DNA of 64,000 nucleotides from Pseudomonadales bacterium (GCA_028223755.1 JAOIUY010000007.1:56060-120059); one strand, 5' to 3'. Shown: positions 34,341 through 45,293, counted from the first letter of the stretch. Made by a program: numbers and translations. The notes: generated by a model from the letters alone, not told the origin.

Positions 34341-35021
34341 ATGGTTTATCAGGCAATCATAAATAATTTTAAATCCTACCTAATTTTTATGTCGTTAATG
34401 CCCTTTTTCTGGGCATTGATGGGTTGTGATGGTGCTAATGATTTATCAACAGATGAGTTTACTCTACTGCCTGATGGCAGTGGTATGTTGGTGAGTGAGT
34501 TTGCCCAGCCAGATAAATCGACAGGCTTTTTATCATTAGTCGATTTCGATACGGATCAGCGTCATGAGTTGTATTCTTCGGATACGAGCAATGATCTAAG
34601 AGCTCGGTTAGCAATTTGGGGTGATTTGGATTGTGTGGAGCCAGAGCAATTTTCACCACAGGGTTTTGATTTGGCTCAGCGACCCAGTGGGCGCTGGCAA
34701 TTGTTAGTCGTTAATCACGGCTTAAGTGAAACGGTAGAAATGTTTGAGTTACAAAAAAATTCATCAGAGCGGTGGGATTTGCTTTGGCGCGGCTGTGTTG
34801 AAACACCCAATGAAAATACTTTTATTGATGTGACCACGTTGCGAGAGGGGTTTTTATTGACCCGCAGGCTTTCGCGGCAAGAAAAATTTTCGCGCTGGGT
34901 GAGTGATATCTTTGGTAAGGCTGATGATGGTTTATGGCGCTGGCGATTGCGAGATGGTTTTCAGCGGATATCGGCTGATAACGCCAAGGCTTTTTCCCAA
35001 AAAACTGACAGCAATGGTTAA
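34341..35021 (+). CDS. Putative lipoprotein resembling half of a beta-propeller esterase/lactonase
   Basis: About 226 residues; the frame stays open upstream to 34245 and several ATGs are possible, none with a clear ribosome site. I choose 34341, which gives a lipoprotein signal ending FFWALMGC. Downstream, LLPDGSGMLVSEF, QRPSGRWQLLVVNHG, SETVEMFELQK and WRGCVETPNENTFIDV resemble the first half of SMP-30/paraoxonase-like six-bladed propellers. The rest of such a propeller is missing: the frame stops at 35021 and no continuation is visible in the short gap to the peroxiredoxin gene. It may be a truncated relic or a short family member. Confidence 0.5.
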   Translation: MVYQAIINNFKSYLIFMSLMPFFWALMGCDGANDLSTDEFTLLPDGSGMLVSEFAQPDKSTGFLSLVDFDTDQRHELYSSDTSNDLRARLAIWGDLDCVEPEQFSPQGFDLAQRPSGRWQLLVVNHGLSETVEMFELQKNSSERWDLLWRGCVETPNENTFIDVTTLREGFLLTRRLSRQEKFSRWVSDIFGKADDGLWRWRLRDGFQRISADNAKAFSQKTDSNG

Positions 35022-35151
35022 AAACTTCAGGTAGAATTAGCGACCAATGAATATATCACTTAGGCCGTTAAGTCATTTCCAGTCTGGCCTAAGCGTTGCA
35101 CATAACATGTTTATAACTTTTCTTTTTAAAAATTATTAATAGGACAATAAT

Positions 35152-35631
35152 ATGACTATTCAAGCAGGCGATAAAATTCCTTCATGTACACTTAATGTTA
35201 TGGGTGAAAAAGGCCCAGAAGAAATCACTACCGAAGCTATTTTTGCGGGTAAAAAAGTGGTGATGTTTGCTGTTCCTGGCGCTTTTACACCAGGCTGTTC
35301 ACTCACTCATTTACCCGGCTTTGTTGTGAATGCCGATAAAATTAAAGCCAAAGGTGTCGACACTATTGTTTGCCTTTCGGTCAATGATGCTTTTGTTATG
35401 GGCGCGTGGGGCGAAAACCAAAATGCAGAAGCACTGGTCATGTTGGCGGATGGTAATGCTGAGTTAACGGGTGCTTTAGGTCTTGAACTTGATGCGTCAG
35501 GCTTTGGTATGGGTACGCGCTCTCAGCGTTATTCAATGATTGTTGACGATGGCACTGTCTCTGCATTGAACATTGAGACAGGCCCAGGCATTGAGACAAG
35601 CAGCGCTGAGACAATTCTAGCAGCACTTTAA
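35152..35631 (+). CDS. Peroxiredoxin, Prx5 family
   Basis: Thiol peroxidase reducing hydrogen peroxide and alkyl hydroperoxides. 159 residues. The peroxidatic Cys lies in FAVPGAFTPGCSLTHLPGF (~residues 42-60), followed by the Prx5-type VCLSVNDAFVMGAWGE segment and a conserved Arg in RSQRYSMIV. No second (resolving) Cys is obvious in the usual Prx5 place, so it may rely on glutathione or glutaredoxin; gshA is present in the window. AGGA lies nine bases before the ATG. It converges on rapA. Confidence 0.9.
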   Translation: MTIQAGDKIPSCTLNVMGEKGPEEITTEAIFAGKKVVMFAVPGAFTPGCSLTHLPGFVVNADKIKAKGVDTIVCLSVNDAFVMGAWGENQNAEALVMLADGNAELTGALGLELDASGFGMGTRSQRYSMIVDDGTVSALNIETGPGIETSSAETILAAL

Positions 35632-35658
35632 TCTTGATAAAGCAGTGTTAATTGATTA

Positions 35659-38469
35659 CTAAGTATTAATTAATACTCTTATCGCCTGAAGTTCAGCTGA
35701 AGCGTTAGCAATATGTGCGAGCGCTTCGGACTGACGGTTGGCAACAAAATCAATCTCTTCCTCTCGTATTGTACCGTTTAGTTGTTTTAATTCTGTTAAA
35801 CGATTTAACTCTTCACCCATCGTTACTGAAACGCGCTCTTGCGCTTCGGTAATCATTGGCTGCGCACGATCCTGCGCAATGGCTTGAGCGGACGTAATCA
35901 TCTTTTCTAAATCGCCGCGTATTTGTTTTAAAATAGCTAGGCGAGTTGATTTTTTAACATGCTCGGCTAATTTATTCATTTGTGCATGTTTGATGATAGC
36001 GGTTAAATCTTTACCGCCACTTTCGAGTAAAACGCGAATCGGTGTGGCCGGTAAAAAGCGATCGACTTGGAATTTTTTCGGTGCACTGCATTGCACGGCA
36101 AAGAAACATTCAATCATCACTGTACCGGCAGGTATGGCTTTTAACTTTAATGCTGCGATTGCTGCGTTGCCGATATCCATACTAAATACCATTTCCATGG
36201 CATCGCTAACCATGGGGTTTTCCCAGGTAATAAATTCCATTTCTTCGCGCTGCTGAGCTTTAGCGCGATCAAAACTAATAGTCACGCCTTCTTCTTTTAA
36301 GCCGGGAAAATAGCCGGTTAGCATATGATCGGTAGGGTGCAATACTAAACAATGCTCAGAGTGAAAATCATGGTCGACACCAAATGTGTCAAATAACATG
36401 GTCATATATGATTGCAATACTTCCGAACGCTCTGCATCGGTAATAGTCTGAATCACTTCTTCAGCAACGTCATTATCGCAAGAGTTTAATTCCAGTAATT
36501 GATCTCTACCGTTTTGCAGTTCTTCTCTTACATTTTGTGTGTGCTTGGCGGTTTCCGCAAGTATGACTTCAAAATCATTTTCTTCTTGGGGTGCATCGGT
36601 ATTAACCCAAGGTGCGAGTCGCTCTTCGTATAATTGATAAACCGAAAGTCCAGCAGAAAAACTATGCGCAAAGGCATCAATACCTTCGTTATACCAGCGA
36701 TACAGATATTCCTGCGCGCTGCCTGATATATAAGGGATATGTATTTTAATATCTTCGGTTTGGCCTATTCGATCCAGACGACCAATACGCTGTTCAAGCA
36801 GGTCGGGGTTCATAGGCAGATCGAATAATACGAGGTGATGAGCGAACTGAAAGTTTCTACCTTCGCTGCCTATCTCTGAACAAATAAGCACCTGCGCGCC
36901 GGCGTCTTCATCGGCAAAGTAAGCGGCGGCTCTATCACGCTCAATAATTGATAGCCCTTCATAAAATGCAGTGCTGCGAATACCGGATGTCAGATGAAGA
37001 TGTTTTTCTAAATCGATTGCCGTATTCGGATTGGCGCAAATTAATAAAACCTTTTTGCCACGGACTTCTTTTAAAAATCCTTCAAGCCATTCCACCCGAG
37101 GGTCTACCGCTAACCAATCCTCGCCAACTTCTTGTAAAGCGCGTTCAGGATACAAGCCTTGATTGCCTTGATAGTCGGCAACCGCTGCTAATGGATGGCC
37201 GTTTGCTAAGCGCTGAGGGAAGCCTTTAATAGCGGCGCGTGTATTTCGAAATAAAACGCGACCCGTACCATGACGGTCCAGAAGTCTACGGATTAGTAAT
37301 TTGTGGTCATCATCATCTGAGTTGGTTTCAGGCAGCTCACCAATATAGCTGGTCAGTTGCTTTTGCTGTTCGCTGGTTAATGCTTCTTGATTCGCAAGTG
37401 AGCTAACAATGCTGTTAAGTTCAACAAAGTGGCTTTGTTCTTCAATAAAGGTTGGCAGGCTATGAAAGCGTGCAGGGTCAAGTAGTCGTAAGCGTGCAAA
37501 GTGACTGTCGAGACCCACTTGTTCAGGTGTAGCAGTAAGGAGTAATAAACCTGCACAGTAGCGCGAGAGCTGTTCGATGACTTGGTATTCAACACTAGGC
37601 GCATCTTCAGACCAGCGTAAGTGATGGGCTTCATCAACAATCATTAAATCCCAGCCAGCATCGCAAGCTTGCTGCATGATGGTCTGGTCGCTACACAATA
37701 AATCGAGACTGCATAAAATTAATTGCTCGGATTCAAACGGGTTGCCTTCGTCGGCTTCAAAAATAGCTTTATAGCGACCTTTATCAAACAAAGAGAAATG
37801 CAGATTGAATTTTCTTAGCATCTCAACGAGCCATTGATGCAGTAATGGCTCGGGGACAACGATTAAGGCTCTACTTGCCAATCCGGTTTGCAGTTGGTGA
37901 TGCAAAATCATACCGGCTTCAATGGTTTTACCCAGACCCACTTCGTCAGCTAAAAGTACGCGAGGCGCATAGCGCGAGGCGACTTCATGGGCAATATAGA
38001 TTTGGTGTTTGAGCAGGTTAGTTCTTGGGCCTAGTAAGCCGCGAGCCTCAGAGCACTGAAGTTGATAGCGAAAGTGCAAAGTGGCGGCGCGCAATTGAAA
38101 GGCAGAGTTTTTATCAAACTGACCACTGTAAAGTCGCTGGGTGGGCGAGCTAAGCTGTATTTTGGCCGAGATTTTTGGTTCGGGGACAATATGCTCTGTA
38201 CCGTCACTATCAACGGTGAGGTAGTAATTCAGTTTATTTAATTCTTCGATGGCAGTGACAACCAAGGAATTATTATTAATATCGTTTAATGTATCACCGA
38301 CTTGATAGCTGACGCGCACCAGAGGTGCACTGTTAGCTGCGTAAATACGCTCCTCTTCTGAGGCGGGAAAGCTTAATGTGATATGCCGACCATCGGTTTC
38401 AATGACTAGCCCAAGACCTAACTGTGGCTCTGCTTGGCTGACCCAGCGTTGCCCGACAACAAATTCCAT
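35659..38469 (-). CDS. rapA: RNA polymerase-associated ATPase RapA
   Basis: Swi2/Snf2-type ATPase that binds core RNA polymerase and promotes its recycling. 936 residues, close to the E. coli 968. N-terminal Tudor-like domains (VGQRWVSQAEPQLGLG), Walker A LLADEVGLGKTIEAGMI (~residues 170-186), DEAH box MIVDEAHHLRW, LLLLTATP, helicase C motifs EIGSEGRNFQFAHHLVLFD and RIGRLDRIGQ, and a C-terminal RapA-specific domain. All motifs are intact. Convergent with the peroxiredoxin gene. Confidence 0.96.
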   Translation of the reverse strand: MEFVVGQRWVSQAEPQLGLGLVIETDGRHITLSFPASEEERIYAANSAPLVRVSYQVGDTLNDINNNSLVVTAIEELNKLNYYLTVDSDGTEHIVPEPKISAKIQLSSPTQRLYSGQFDKNSAFQLRAATLHFRYQLQCSEARGLLGPRTNLLKHQIYIAHEVASRYAPRVLLADEVGLGKTIEAGMILHHQLQTGLASRALIVVPEPLLHQWLVEMLRKFNLHFSLFDKGRYKAIFEADEGNPFESEQLILCSLDLLCSDQTIMQQACDAGWDLMIVDEAHHLRWSEDAPSVEYQVIEQLSRYCAGLLLLTATPEQVGLDSHFARLRLLDPARFHSLPTFIEEQSHFVELNSIVSSLANQEALTSEQQKQLTSYIGELPETNSDDDDHKLLIRRLLDRHGTGRVLFRNTRAAIKGFPQRLANGHPLAAVADYQGNQGLYPERALQEVGEDWLAVDPRVEWLEGFLKEVRGKKVLLICANPNTAIDLEKHLHLTSGIRSTAFYEGLSIIERDRAAAYFADEDAGAQVLICSEIGSEGRNFQFAHHLVLFDLPMNPDLLEQRIGRLDRIGQTEDIKIHIPYISGSAQEYLYRWYNEGIDAFAHSFSAGLSVYQLYEERLAPWVNTDAPQEENDFEVILAETAKHTQNVREELQNGRDQLLELNSCDNDVAEEVIQTITDAERSEVLQSYMTMLFDTFGVDHDFHSEHCLVLHPTDHMLTGYFPGLKEEGVTISFDRAKAQQREEMEFITWENPMVSDAMEMVFSMDIGNAAIAALKLKAIPAGTVMIECFFAVQCSAPKKFQVDRFLPATPIRVLLESGGKDLTAIIKHAQMNKLAEHVKKSTRLAILKQIRGDLEKMITSAQAIAQDRAQPMITEAQERVSVTMGEELNRLTELKQLNGTIREEEIDFVANRQSEALAHIANASAELQAIRVLINT

Positions 38470-38642
38470 ACACTTTACTTCTAAACTTGGTTTTTATCGC
38501 TAACGAATGCCACGGTGGGCACGCGCCAAAAAAGAAATGCGATTCTAGCAGATTATCGCAGTCAGGCGCGTGCGCAAATATATGGAATTGTTATCACCGG
38601 TGCAGCATTTTTATGCTTATGTTTTGTATTTCAGATTCTAGT

Positions 38643-39536
38643 TCAGGTTCTGGATGCCTGATAAATCGATTCGATCGATGTATCGAGCGCTTGATTAAAG
38701 GCATCATCTGATTGTTTTATGCTAAGGCCTTCTGTTAGTGCGCGCGAGAAGCTGGCAACCATGCCGTTATTTTCGGCAATACGGCGGTTGGCTTCTATAC
38801 GATTGTAACCACCGGATAAGGCCACAACCCGAATCACATTGGGGTGATCAATACAGCTGTCATAAAAATTGGTTTGCTCAGGTGGTGTCAACTTAAGCAT
38901 GACTCGCTGATCATTATCGAGTTGATTGAGCTGGAATAATAATTGTTCTTTAAGTAGCACTTCGGCAGCTTGCTTTTCTGTGCTGTGGATATCGATTTCA
39001 GGCTCAATAATAGGTATTAAGCCTGCGCGGATAATTTGTTTGCCGATATCAAATTGTTGCTCAACCAGCTTTGCAATACCTTTGGCGTCGGCCATTTTAA
39101 TCACTGAGCGCATTTTGGTGCCAAACACATCTTGTGCTTGCGCCTTTTGCAATAAATCAGCGAGCTCATTGATTGGCTTCATTAGTTGAACACCATTGGC
39201 GACTTCACCTAAACCTTTATCGACTTTTAGAAACGGCACCACATTTTTTTTGTGCCAGAGAAATTTAGCTGAATTGATGCCGTCGATGTCACGATCGAGG
39301 GTGTTTTCGAATAGGATCGCGCCAAGTAGGCGTTCGCCATTAAAGTTGGGGCTGGTGATGATACGTGTACGCATTTGGTGGACGATATCGAACATTTCAG
39401 TATCGCTATTAAAGTCAGTCTCTTCGATACCGTAGAGTTTTAGTGCTTTGGGTGTGCTGCCGCCACTTTGGTCGAGTGCGGCGATAAATCCATTGTCAGA
39501 CTCTATTTTGGTGAGCTGTTGTGCAAATATTGACAT
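38643..39536 (-). CDS. fda: Class I fructose-bisphosphate aldolase (bacterial Fda type)
   Basis: Schiff-base aldolase of glycolysis/gluconeogenesis. 297 residues, the length of the Staphylococcus-type class I enzyme, which differs from both the eukaryotic class I and DhnA types. N-terminal IAALDQSGGSTPKALKLYG, VPFLKVDKGL, LIPIIEPEIDIHS, and the MLKLTPPEQTNFY block with the catalytic Lys, then VALSGGYNR and VASFSRAL. It is divergent from the tkt-epd-pgk cluster. Confidence 0.93.
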   Translation of the reverse strand: MSIFAQQLTKIESDNGFIAALDQSGGSTPKALKLYGIEETDFNSDTEMFDIVHQMRTRIITSPNFNGERLLGAILFENTLDRDIDGINSAKFLWHKKNVVPFLKVDKGLGEVANGVQLMKPINELADLLQKAQAQDVFGTKMRSVIKMADAKGIAKLVEQQFDIGKQIIRAGLIPIIEPEIDIHSTEKQAAEVLLKEQLLFQLNQLDNDQRVMLKLTPPEQTNFYDSCIDHPNVIRVVALSGGYNRIEANRRIAENNGMVASFSRALTEGLSIKQSDDAFNQALDTSIESIYQASRT

Positions 39537-39900
39537 ATTGGGTTAGCTTCCTAGGTAAGTGGTATTCATTTACTGGGCAGCGTCACAAAACTCTTAGAGA
39601 GTCCTAGCGGAGTGTTGAGTGCTTCGGGCTTGAGTAAAATGCGTCTGCAGCTTCTTTGAGCCGCTGTAGCGCTTAAAGTTCTTGAAAATAATCAAGTCGA
39701 ACAAGGGAAATTATTCAGAGGAATGACTTTTTGCTGCTATTGCTCGATTCTTTTCTTGTATCAGGAGTAAAAATAGCGCCCAAACAAATTGCCCATTGCA
39801 GCCGCATAAGCGACAATGAGCGCCGTTTTTAAGACTGGCTGCCAATAATTGGATAATCTTTGTAGCCGTTTATCTCACTCTTATATCAGGAGTCATTTGA
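39537..39900. other. Divergent fda-tkt spacer
   Basis: 364 bases. The right end has the tkt ribosome site (AGGAG, eight bases before ATG). A second copy of the ten-base word TATCAGGAGT lies at 39759-39768, identical to 39884-39893, but is followed by ATA rather than a start codon. A small stem (CATTG/CAATG with inner CGC/GCG) lies between them. No known riboswitch was recognised. Confidence 0.5.
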
Positions 39901-41901
39901 ATGACCTCACGCCGTGAATTAGCGAATGCGATACGCGCATTGTCGATGGATGCCGTACAGCAAGCCAAATCAGGACACCCAGGTGCTCCTATGGGTATGG
40001 CTGATATTGCCGAAGTACTCTGGAACGATTTTATTCAACATAATCCAGCGAATCCGCAATGGGCTAACCGCGATCGTTTTGTGCTATCGAATGGGCATGG
40101 CTCCATGCTTATTTACTCGCTGTTGCATTTAACCGGCTATGCGCTGCCGATTGAAGAGTTAAAGAATTTCCGTCAATTGCATTCTAAAACACCGGGTCAC
40201 CCTGAATATGGCTATGCACCTGGTGTTGAGACAACCACTGGTCCATTGGGTCAGGGTATTAGCAATGCAGTCGGTATGGCCATTGCTGAAAAAACCTTAG
40301 CGGCACAATTTAATCGTGCAGACCATGAAATTGTTGACCATTACACTTATGCGTTTTTAGGTGATGGCTGCTTAATGGAAGGGGTTTCTCATGAAGCTTG
40401 TTCGCTGGCGGGTACTTTAGGTTTAGGTAAGCTAGTGGCATTTTGGGATGATAATGGCATATCGATTGATGGCCACGTTGAGGGCTGGTTCACTGATGAT
40501 ACGCCAGCACGTTTCCGCTCGTATGGTTGGCATGTTGTCGCCGACGTTGATGGTCATGACCCAGAGGCGATTGCCGCAGCTATTAAAGAAGCGAAAGCTG
40601 AGACCAGTAAGCCAAGTATGATTTGCTGTAAAACAGTGATTGGTTTTGGTTCACCGAATAAATCGGGTACTCATAATTGTCATGGTGCGCCGCTTGGCGA
40701 CGACGAAATTGCTGCTACGCGCGATTTTCTTAACTGGCCGCATGCACCCTTTGATATTCCTGCCGACGTTTATGGTGGCTGGGACGCTAAAAAATCAGGC
40801 GCTGAAAGCGAGACCGAATGGGACGCGCAATTTGCTCGCTATCAGCAAGCGCATCCTGAATTAGCGGCTGAGTTAAGTCGTCGTTTAAACGGCGACTTGC
40901 CAGCCAATTTTGCTGAAAAAGCGGCTGAGTTTATCCAGAGCTCACAAGATAAGGCGGATAATATTGCGAGTCGTAAAGCGTCGCAAAATGCGATTGAAGC
41001 TTTCGCCAATATCATGCCAGAAATTATCGGCGGCTCTGCAGATTTGGCCGGTTCGAATTTAACTTTATGGCCTGATGCAAAAGGCATTAGTGCAGAAGAC
41101 GCAAGCGGTAACTACCTATATTACGGTGTGCGTGAGTTTGGTATGAGCTCAATCATGAACGGCATTGGTTTGCATGGTGGCTTTAGAACTTTTGGCGCGA
41201 CCTTCTTGATGTTTATGGAGTATGCGCGCAACGCGGTGCGTATGTCTGCGTTAATGCGTATCCCTAATATTTTTGTTTACACCCATGACTCTATTGGTCA
41301 GGGTGAAGACGGTCCAACTCACCAGCCTATAGAGCAAGTTGCGAATTTACGTTTAACACCGAATTTAGATACTTGGCGACCTTGTGATGGCGCGGAAACG
41401 GCCGTTGCATGGAAGGCTGCTTTAGAGCGTAAAGAAGGCCCTTCGGCATTAGTATTTAGCCGACAGGGTTTGACTGCGCAGAGCCGAGATGCCGAACAGC
41501 TTAGCAATATTGCTCGTGGCGCTTATATCCTAAAAGATTGTGATGCTACGCCAGAGGCCATTATTATTGCGACCGGTTCTGAAGTCGGTATTGCTATGGA
41601 TGCAGCCGAGCAACTTAGCGCTAGCGGCGTTGCTGTCCGTGTCGTTTCGATGCCGAGCACTTCAGTATTCGATCAACAAGATGCGCAATACCATGAAGCG
41701 GTGCTACCGAAAGCGGTAACTAAACGTGTTGCTGTAGAAGCGGCGCATGTTGATTATTGGCATAAGTATGTTGGGCTTGAGGGTGCAGTTGTTGGTATGT
41801 CTACCTTTGGTGAGTCTGCACCGGGCAATGTCTTATTAGAGCACTTTGGCATTACGGCTGCGGCAATTAGCGATCAAGTACGCGCTTTAGTGGCAGAGTA
41901 A
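39901..41901 (+). CDS. tkt: Transketolase
   Basis: Thiamine-diphosphate enzyme transferring two-carbon units in the pentose phosphate pathway. 666 residues, complete. Substrate and cofactor motifs: [59 protein letters not shown], the ThDP motif [20 protein letters not shown] (GDG...NN-type), and in the pyrimidine domain [19 protein letters not shown] and [19 protein letters not shown]. First gene of the tkt-epd-pgk cluster, an order also known in Pseudomonas. Excellent Shine-Dalgarno. Confidence 0.98.
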   Translation: MTSRRELANAIRALSMDAVQQAKSGHPGAPMGMADIAEVLWNDFIQHNPANPQWANRDRFVLSNGHGSMLIYSLLHLTGYALPIEELKNFRQLHSKTPGHPEYGYAPGVETTTGPLGQGISNAVGMAIAEKTLAAQFNRADHEIVDHYTYAFLGDGCLMEGVSHEACSLAGTLGLGKLVAFWDDNGISIDGHVEGWFTDDTPARFRSYGWHVVADVDGHDPEAIAAAIKEAKAETSKPSMICCKTVIGFGSPNKSGTHNCHGAPLGDDEIAATRDFLNWPHAPFDIPADVYGGWDAKKSGAESETEWDAQFARYQQAHPELAAELSRRLNGDLPANFAEKAAEFIQSSQDKADNIASRKASQNAIEAFANIMPEIIGGSADLAGSNLTLWPDAKGISAEDASGNYLYYGVREFGMSSIMNGIGLHGGFRTFGATFLMFMEYARNAVRMSALMRIPNIFVYTHDSIGQGEDGPTHQPIEQVANLRLTPNLDTWRPCDGAETAVAWKAALERKEGPSALVFSRQGLTAQSRDAEQLSNIARGAYILKDCDATPEAIIIATGSEVGIAMDAAEQLSASGVAVRVVSMPSTSVFDQQDAQYHEAVLPKAVTKRVAVEAAHVDYWHKYVGLEGAVVGMSTFGESAPGNVLLEHFGITAAAISDQVRALVAE

Positions 41902-41944
41902 TTTCTTCATTGAGTGTGAGAAGCGGCTCTAGGGTGATACGGCT

Positions 41945-42949
41945 ATGCGTTTAGCAATAAATGGTTACGGACGTGTTGGGCGTTGCTTATTGCGCGCTTG
42001 GCACGAGCGTGAAGATACGCAATCGTTATCCATCGTCGCCATTAATGAGTTGGCCTCGCATGATGCGATTGCCTATCTAACTCGCTACGACAGTACCCAT
42101 GGACAATTTCCCGCCGCGGTCAGCTTTGCTGAGCAGCAACTATTAATCGATAACACTGTGATTGATTTACTGCAAGAGAGTGATCAATTAGAGCTGCCTT
42201 GGCAGTCACTTGATATTGATTTAGTCATGGAGTGCACAGGACAAATTACAACCGCGGTTGATGCTAAAAAACATATTGATTCAGGCGCTAAACGGGTTTT
42301 ATTGTCTAATCCGGGCGAAGCATCAATTCCCGCGCTGGTTTATGGCGTTAACCATCAGCAAATTAACTCTGAGCAAAGCATCTTATCTGCAGCATCATGT
42401 ACGAGTAATGCATTGGTTCCCGTATTGTCTGTGTTGGACGAAAACTTTGGTGTTGAGAATGGCGTCGTCACTACGATTCATGCTTCTATGCATGATCAGC
42501 CTGTCATTGATGCCTACCATAGCCAAGATCTACGCCGTAATCGTGCGGCGTCGCAATCTATTATTCCTGTTGATACAGCGCTAGCCCAAGGTATTGATCG
42601 TGTACTGCCTCATTTACAAGGCAAGTTTGTTGCTCACGCCTTGCGTGTTCCAGTCAACAATGTCTCTGCTTTAAATGTCACTGTGAATTTAGCTGCGGAT
42701 GTCACTGAAGCGCAGATTAATGACTGTCTTAAGCTGGCGTCTCAAAATCAATTATCTGGCGTATTAGGTTATACCGAAGAGTTATTAGCCTCTTGTGATT
42801 TTAATCATGATTCTCGCTCGGGGGTGATTGATGCGAATCAAACACGTGTAAGTGCCGGCCACACTGTCAATATATTAATTTGGTTTGATAACGAATGGGC
42901 TTTTGCTAATCGTATGTTAGATCTTGCGCTTTATTTAAATGACCAATAG
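41945..42949 (+). CDS. epd: Erythrose-4-phosphate dehydrogenase
   Basis: Makes 4-phosphoerythronate for pyridoxal phosphate synthesis. 334 residues in the GAPDH fold: INGYGRVGRCLLRAW nucleotide-binding start, SNPGE, the catalytic Cys in ASCTSNALVPVL, HASMHDQPVIDAYH and RRNRAASQSIIPVDT, DFNHDSRSGVID and WFDNEWAFANRMLDL. The MHDQ and SNPG/SHPG-type features favour Epd over glycolytic GAPDH, and the position between tkt and pgk agrees. A role in glycolysis cannot be fully excluded. Confidence 0.92.
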   Translation: MRLAINGYGRVGRCLLRAWHEREDTQSLSIVAINELASHDAIAYLTRYDSTHGQFPAAVSFAEQQLLIDNTVIDLLQESDQLELPWQSLDIDLVMECTGQITTAVDAKKHIDSGAKRVLLSNPGEASIPALVYGVNHQQINSEQSILSAASCTSNALVPVLSVLDENFGVENGVVTTIHASMHDQPVIDAYHSQDLRRNRAASQSIIPVDTALAQGIDRVLPHLQGKFVAHALRVPVNNVSALNVTVNLAADVTEAQINDCLKLASQNQLSGVLGYTEELLASCDFNHDSRSGVIDANQTRVSAGHTVNILIWFDNEWAFANRMLDLALYLNDQ

Positions 42950-43045
42950 CATTTGAATTTGCCATTTGATATTGGCCACTAAAATGTTTATTAATTAAAC
43001 CACTCTATTTTTATCACTTTACTCAAACAAAAAAGGAAGCAGTTA

Positions 43046-44221
43046 ATGTCTTTACTGTTAATGAAAGATCTTAATTTAGCGGGTGCACGTATATTAATCC
43101 GTGAAGATCTTAATGTGCCTATTAAAGAAGGTGCTGTTAGTTCTGATGCGCGAATTAGAGCAGCGCTACCGACCATTCAGTATGCAATGAAAGCGGGCGC
43201 AAAAGTGATGTTGATATCGCATCTAGGCCGTCCAGAAGAGGGCGCATCGGCAGAAGACAATGCCGCATATACGCTAGCACCCGTGGCGGCGCATCTATCA
43301 AAATTGTTGGCGAAGGATGTGAGTTTAGTGAGTGACTGGCAGCAAGGCATTGAGTTATCAGATGGTGATGTTTGCCTATTAGAAAATGTACGTTTTAATG
43401 TTGGCGAAAAAGCCAATGATGATGCCTTGGCAAAAGCTTATGCAGCGATTTGTGATATTTATGTGATGGATGCGTTTGGTACTGCACATCGCGCCCAAGC
43501 ATCAACACATGGTGTTGCAAAGTTTGCTCCGCAAGCCTGTGCCGGCCCATTGTTGGCGACCGAGTTGGATGCGCTAGAGCGCGCTTTAGCTAACCCAGAG
43601 CGGCCGATGGTTGCTATCGTTGGTGGTTCTAAAGTGTCAACTAAGCTAACGGTATTGGATGCGTTATCCGATAAAGTTGATCAATTGATTGTTGGTGGTG
43701 GTATTGCCAATACTTTTTTAGCGGCCGCAGGAAAGCCGGTTGGTAAATCGTTATGTGAACATGATTTGTTGACCACTGCAGCTACGCTTGCGGTTAAAAC
43801 GAATATTCCTTTACCTGTCGATGTTGTGACAGGCGTTGAGTTTTCTGAATCGGCGGTAGCAGAAACGAAATCAGCCGATGATGTGACTGACGAAGATATG
43901 ATTTTTGATATTGGCACACAAAGTCAGCAGCAGTTAAATGCTATTTTAGCGAAAGCGAAAACGATTATTTGGAACGGCCCTGTCGGGGTTTTTGAGTTCG
44001 ACCAATTTGGTTTGGGTACAGAGGCTATTGCGAATGCTATTGCTGATAGTGATGCGTTTTCGATTGCCGGTGGCGGTGATACGCTTGCTGCTATTGATAA
44101 GTATGGTGTGGCCGACAAAGTATCGTATATCTCTACCGGCGGTGGCGCATTTTTAGAATTTGTTGAAGGTAAAGTGCTGCCCGCAGTCGCTGTACTTGAG
44201 CAGCGATTTGATGAGCAGTAA
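43046..44221 (+). CDS. pgk: Phosphoglycerate kinase
   Basis: Substrate-level phosphorylation in glycolysis. 391 residues, two domains. Motifs: [77 protein letters not shown] and the C-terminal [13 protein letters not shown] with [15 protein letters not shown] is nine bases before the ATG. Third gene of the tkt-epd-pgk run. The residue usually Arg in the N-domain signature is Ile-Arg-Glu rather than VRVDLN, a mild variant (Asp replaced by Glu). Confidence 0.97.
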   Translation: MSLLLMKDLNLAGARILIREDLNVPIKEGAVSSDARIRAALPTIQYAMKAGAKVMLISHLGRPEEGASAEDNAAYTLAPVAAHLSKLLAKDVSLVSDWQQGIELSDGDVCLLENVRFNVGEKANDDALAKAYAAICDIYVMDAFGTAHRAQASTHGVAKFAPQACAGPLLATELDALERALANPERPMVAIVGGSKVSTKLTVLDALSDKVDQLIVGGGIANTFLAAAGKPVGKSLCEHDLLTTAATLAVKTNIPLPVDVVTGVEFSESAVAETKSADDVTDEDMIFDIGTQSQQQLNAILAKAKTIIWNGPVGVFEFDQFGLGTEAIANAIADSDAFSIAGGGDTLAAIDKYGVADKVSYISTGGGAFLEFVEGKVLPAVAVLEQRFDEQ

Positions 44222-44318
44222 GCTTTAATTTTAAAGTGTCACTGATTTTAGTAAGCATGTATTGATAAGTTGGGCGGGTCTAGTGTGAGTGGATCAGATA
44301 TTTACTAACGGAGCCAGT

Positions 44319-45293
44319 ATGGATATAGATAAGCTGCGAAACACGATAAAGCCGCTGGATGTTGGTCAGGCTTATCTACCCAGTGAAGAAGAAAAAGCTT
44401 ATCTCACCTTTTATGGAATCGATTTTCAGCAATCGTTAGCGCATGTCACACATTATTTTGGCTTCCTTCCGACGCTTGATTTATCCGCGGGCAAGCAACA
44501 AATTACCTGCCACTTTTTTGAAAATGCTAATGCAGTAAGAACCTGTTTTGTTGTTCATGGTTATATGGACCACTCCGGTTTATATGGAAAAATTATCCAT
44601 TATCTTTTGCATCGAGGTTGTAGTGTCGTCATTATTGATCTGCCAGGACATGGTTTGTCGACCGGTGAGCCGGCGACTATTAAAAGTTTTGGTGACTATG
44701 GTCTAACGCTGCAACATTGCCTTGATTTCTTTCATCAAAAAACGGTTGGGCCTTGGCAAGTTATTGCGCAGAGTATGGGTGGCGCAATTGTCATGGATTA
44801 TTTGCTCAGTCAGCAGTACGATGATACTGGCGTATTTGATAAGGTATTATTGCTTGCGCCACTTGTCAGGCCGTCTGGCTGGCTGGGTGTTCGTTTGGCG
44901 CATTGGACGCTAAAGGGATTCGTTAGTAGTATAAAACGTAACTTTAAAGCTAATTCGCACGATGCCGATTTTGTTGCTTTTATGGAAAATGAAGACCCCT
45001 TACAAGCCAAGCGCATTCCTGTACAGTGGGTGACATCAATGCTGCAATGGGAAAAACGATTTCAGCAGTTAAGCTGGAGCGAGATGGAAGTGCTGGTTGT
45101 TCAGGGAGAGGGAGACGCGACGGTAGATTGGCAATTTAATTTAGAGTGTATTCGCAAAAAATTTCCTCAAATGAAACAATTTAGAATAAAAGAGGCGCGT
45201 CATCATTTAGCGCGCGAAGATGATTATTATTTTGAGCGAGTGATTCAGGCAGCAGATATTTATTTTGACCGGCGCAAAGGTTTAAGAGACTAA
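44319..45293 (+). CDS. Alpha/beta hydrolase, lysophospholipase-like
   Basis: 325 residues. Ser-hydrolase fold of the monoglyceride lipase/PldB-like group: oxyanion stretch CFVVHGYMDHSGLY, IIDLPGHGLSTGEP, nucleophile elbow AQSMGGAIV, and catalytic His probably in KEARHHLARE with the Asp in GEGDATVDW. No signal peptide, so it is probably cytoplasmic. I start at ATG 44319 (GGAG six bases ahead) in place of the GTG at 44289. It follows pgk by about 100 bases and may be cotranscribed, though the metabolic link is not obvious. Substrate unknown. Confidence 0.85.
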   Translation: MDIDKLRNTIKPLDVGQAYLPSEEEKAYLTFYGIDFQQSLAHVTHYFGFLPTLDLSAGKQQITCHFFENANAVRTCFVVHGYMDHSGLYGKIIHYLLHRGCSVVIIDLPGHGLSTGEPATIKSFGDYGLTLQHCLDFFHQKTVGPWQVIAQSMGGAIVMDYLLSQQYDDTGVFDKVLLLAPLVRPSGWLGVRLAHWTLKGFVSSIKRNFKANSHDADFVAFMENEDPLQAKRIPVQWVTSMLQWEKRFQQLSWSEMEVLVVQGEGDATVDWQFNLECIRKKFPQMKQFRIKEARHHLAREDDYYFERVIQAADIYFDRRKGLRD

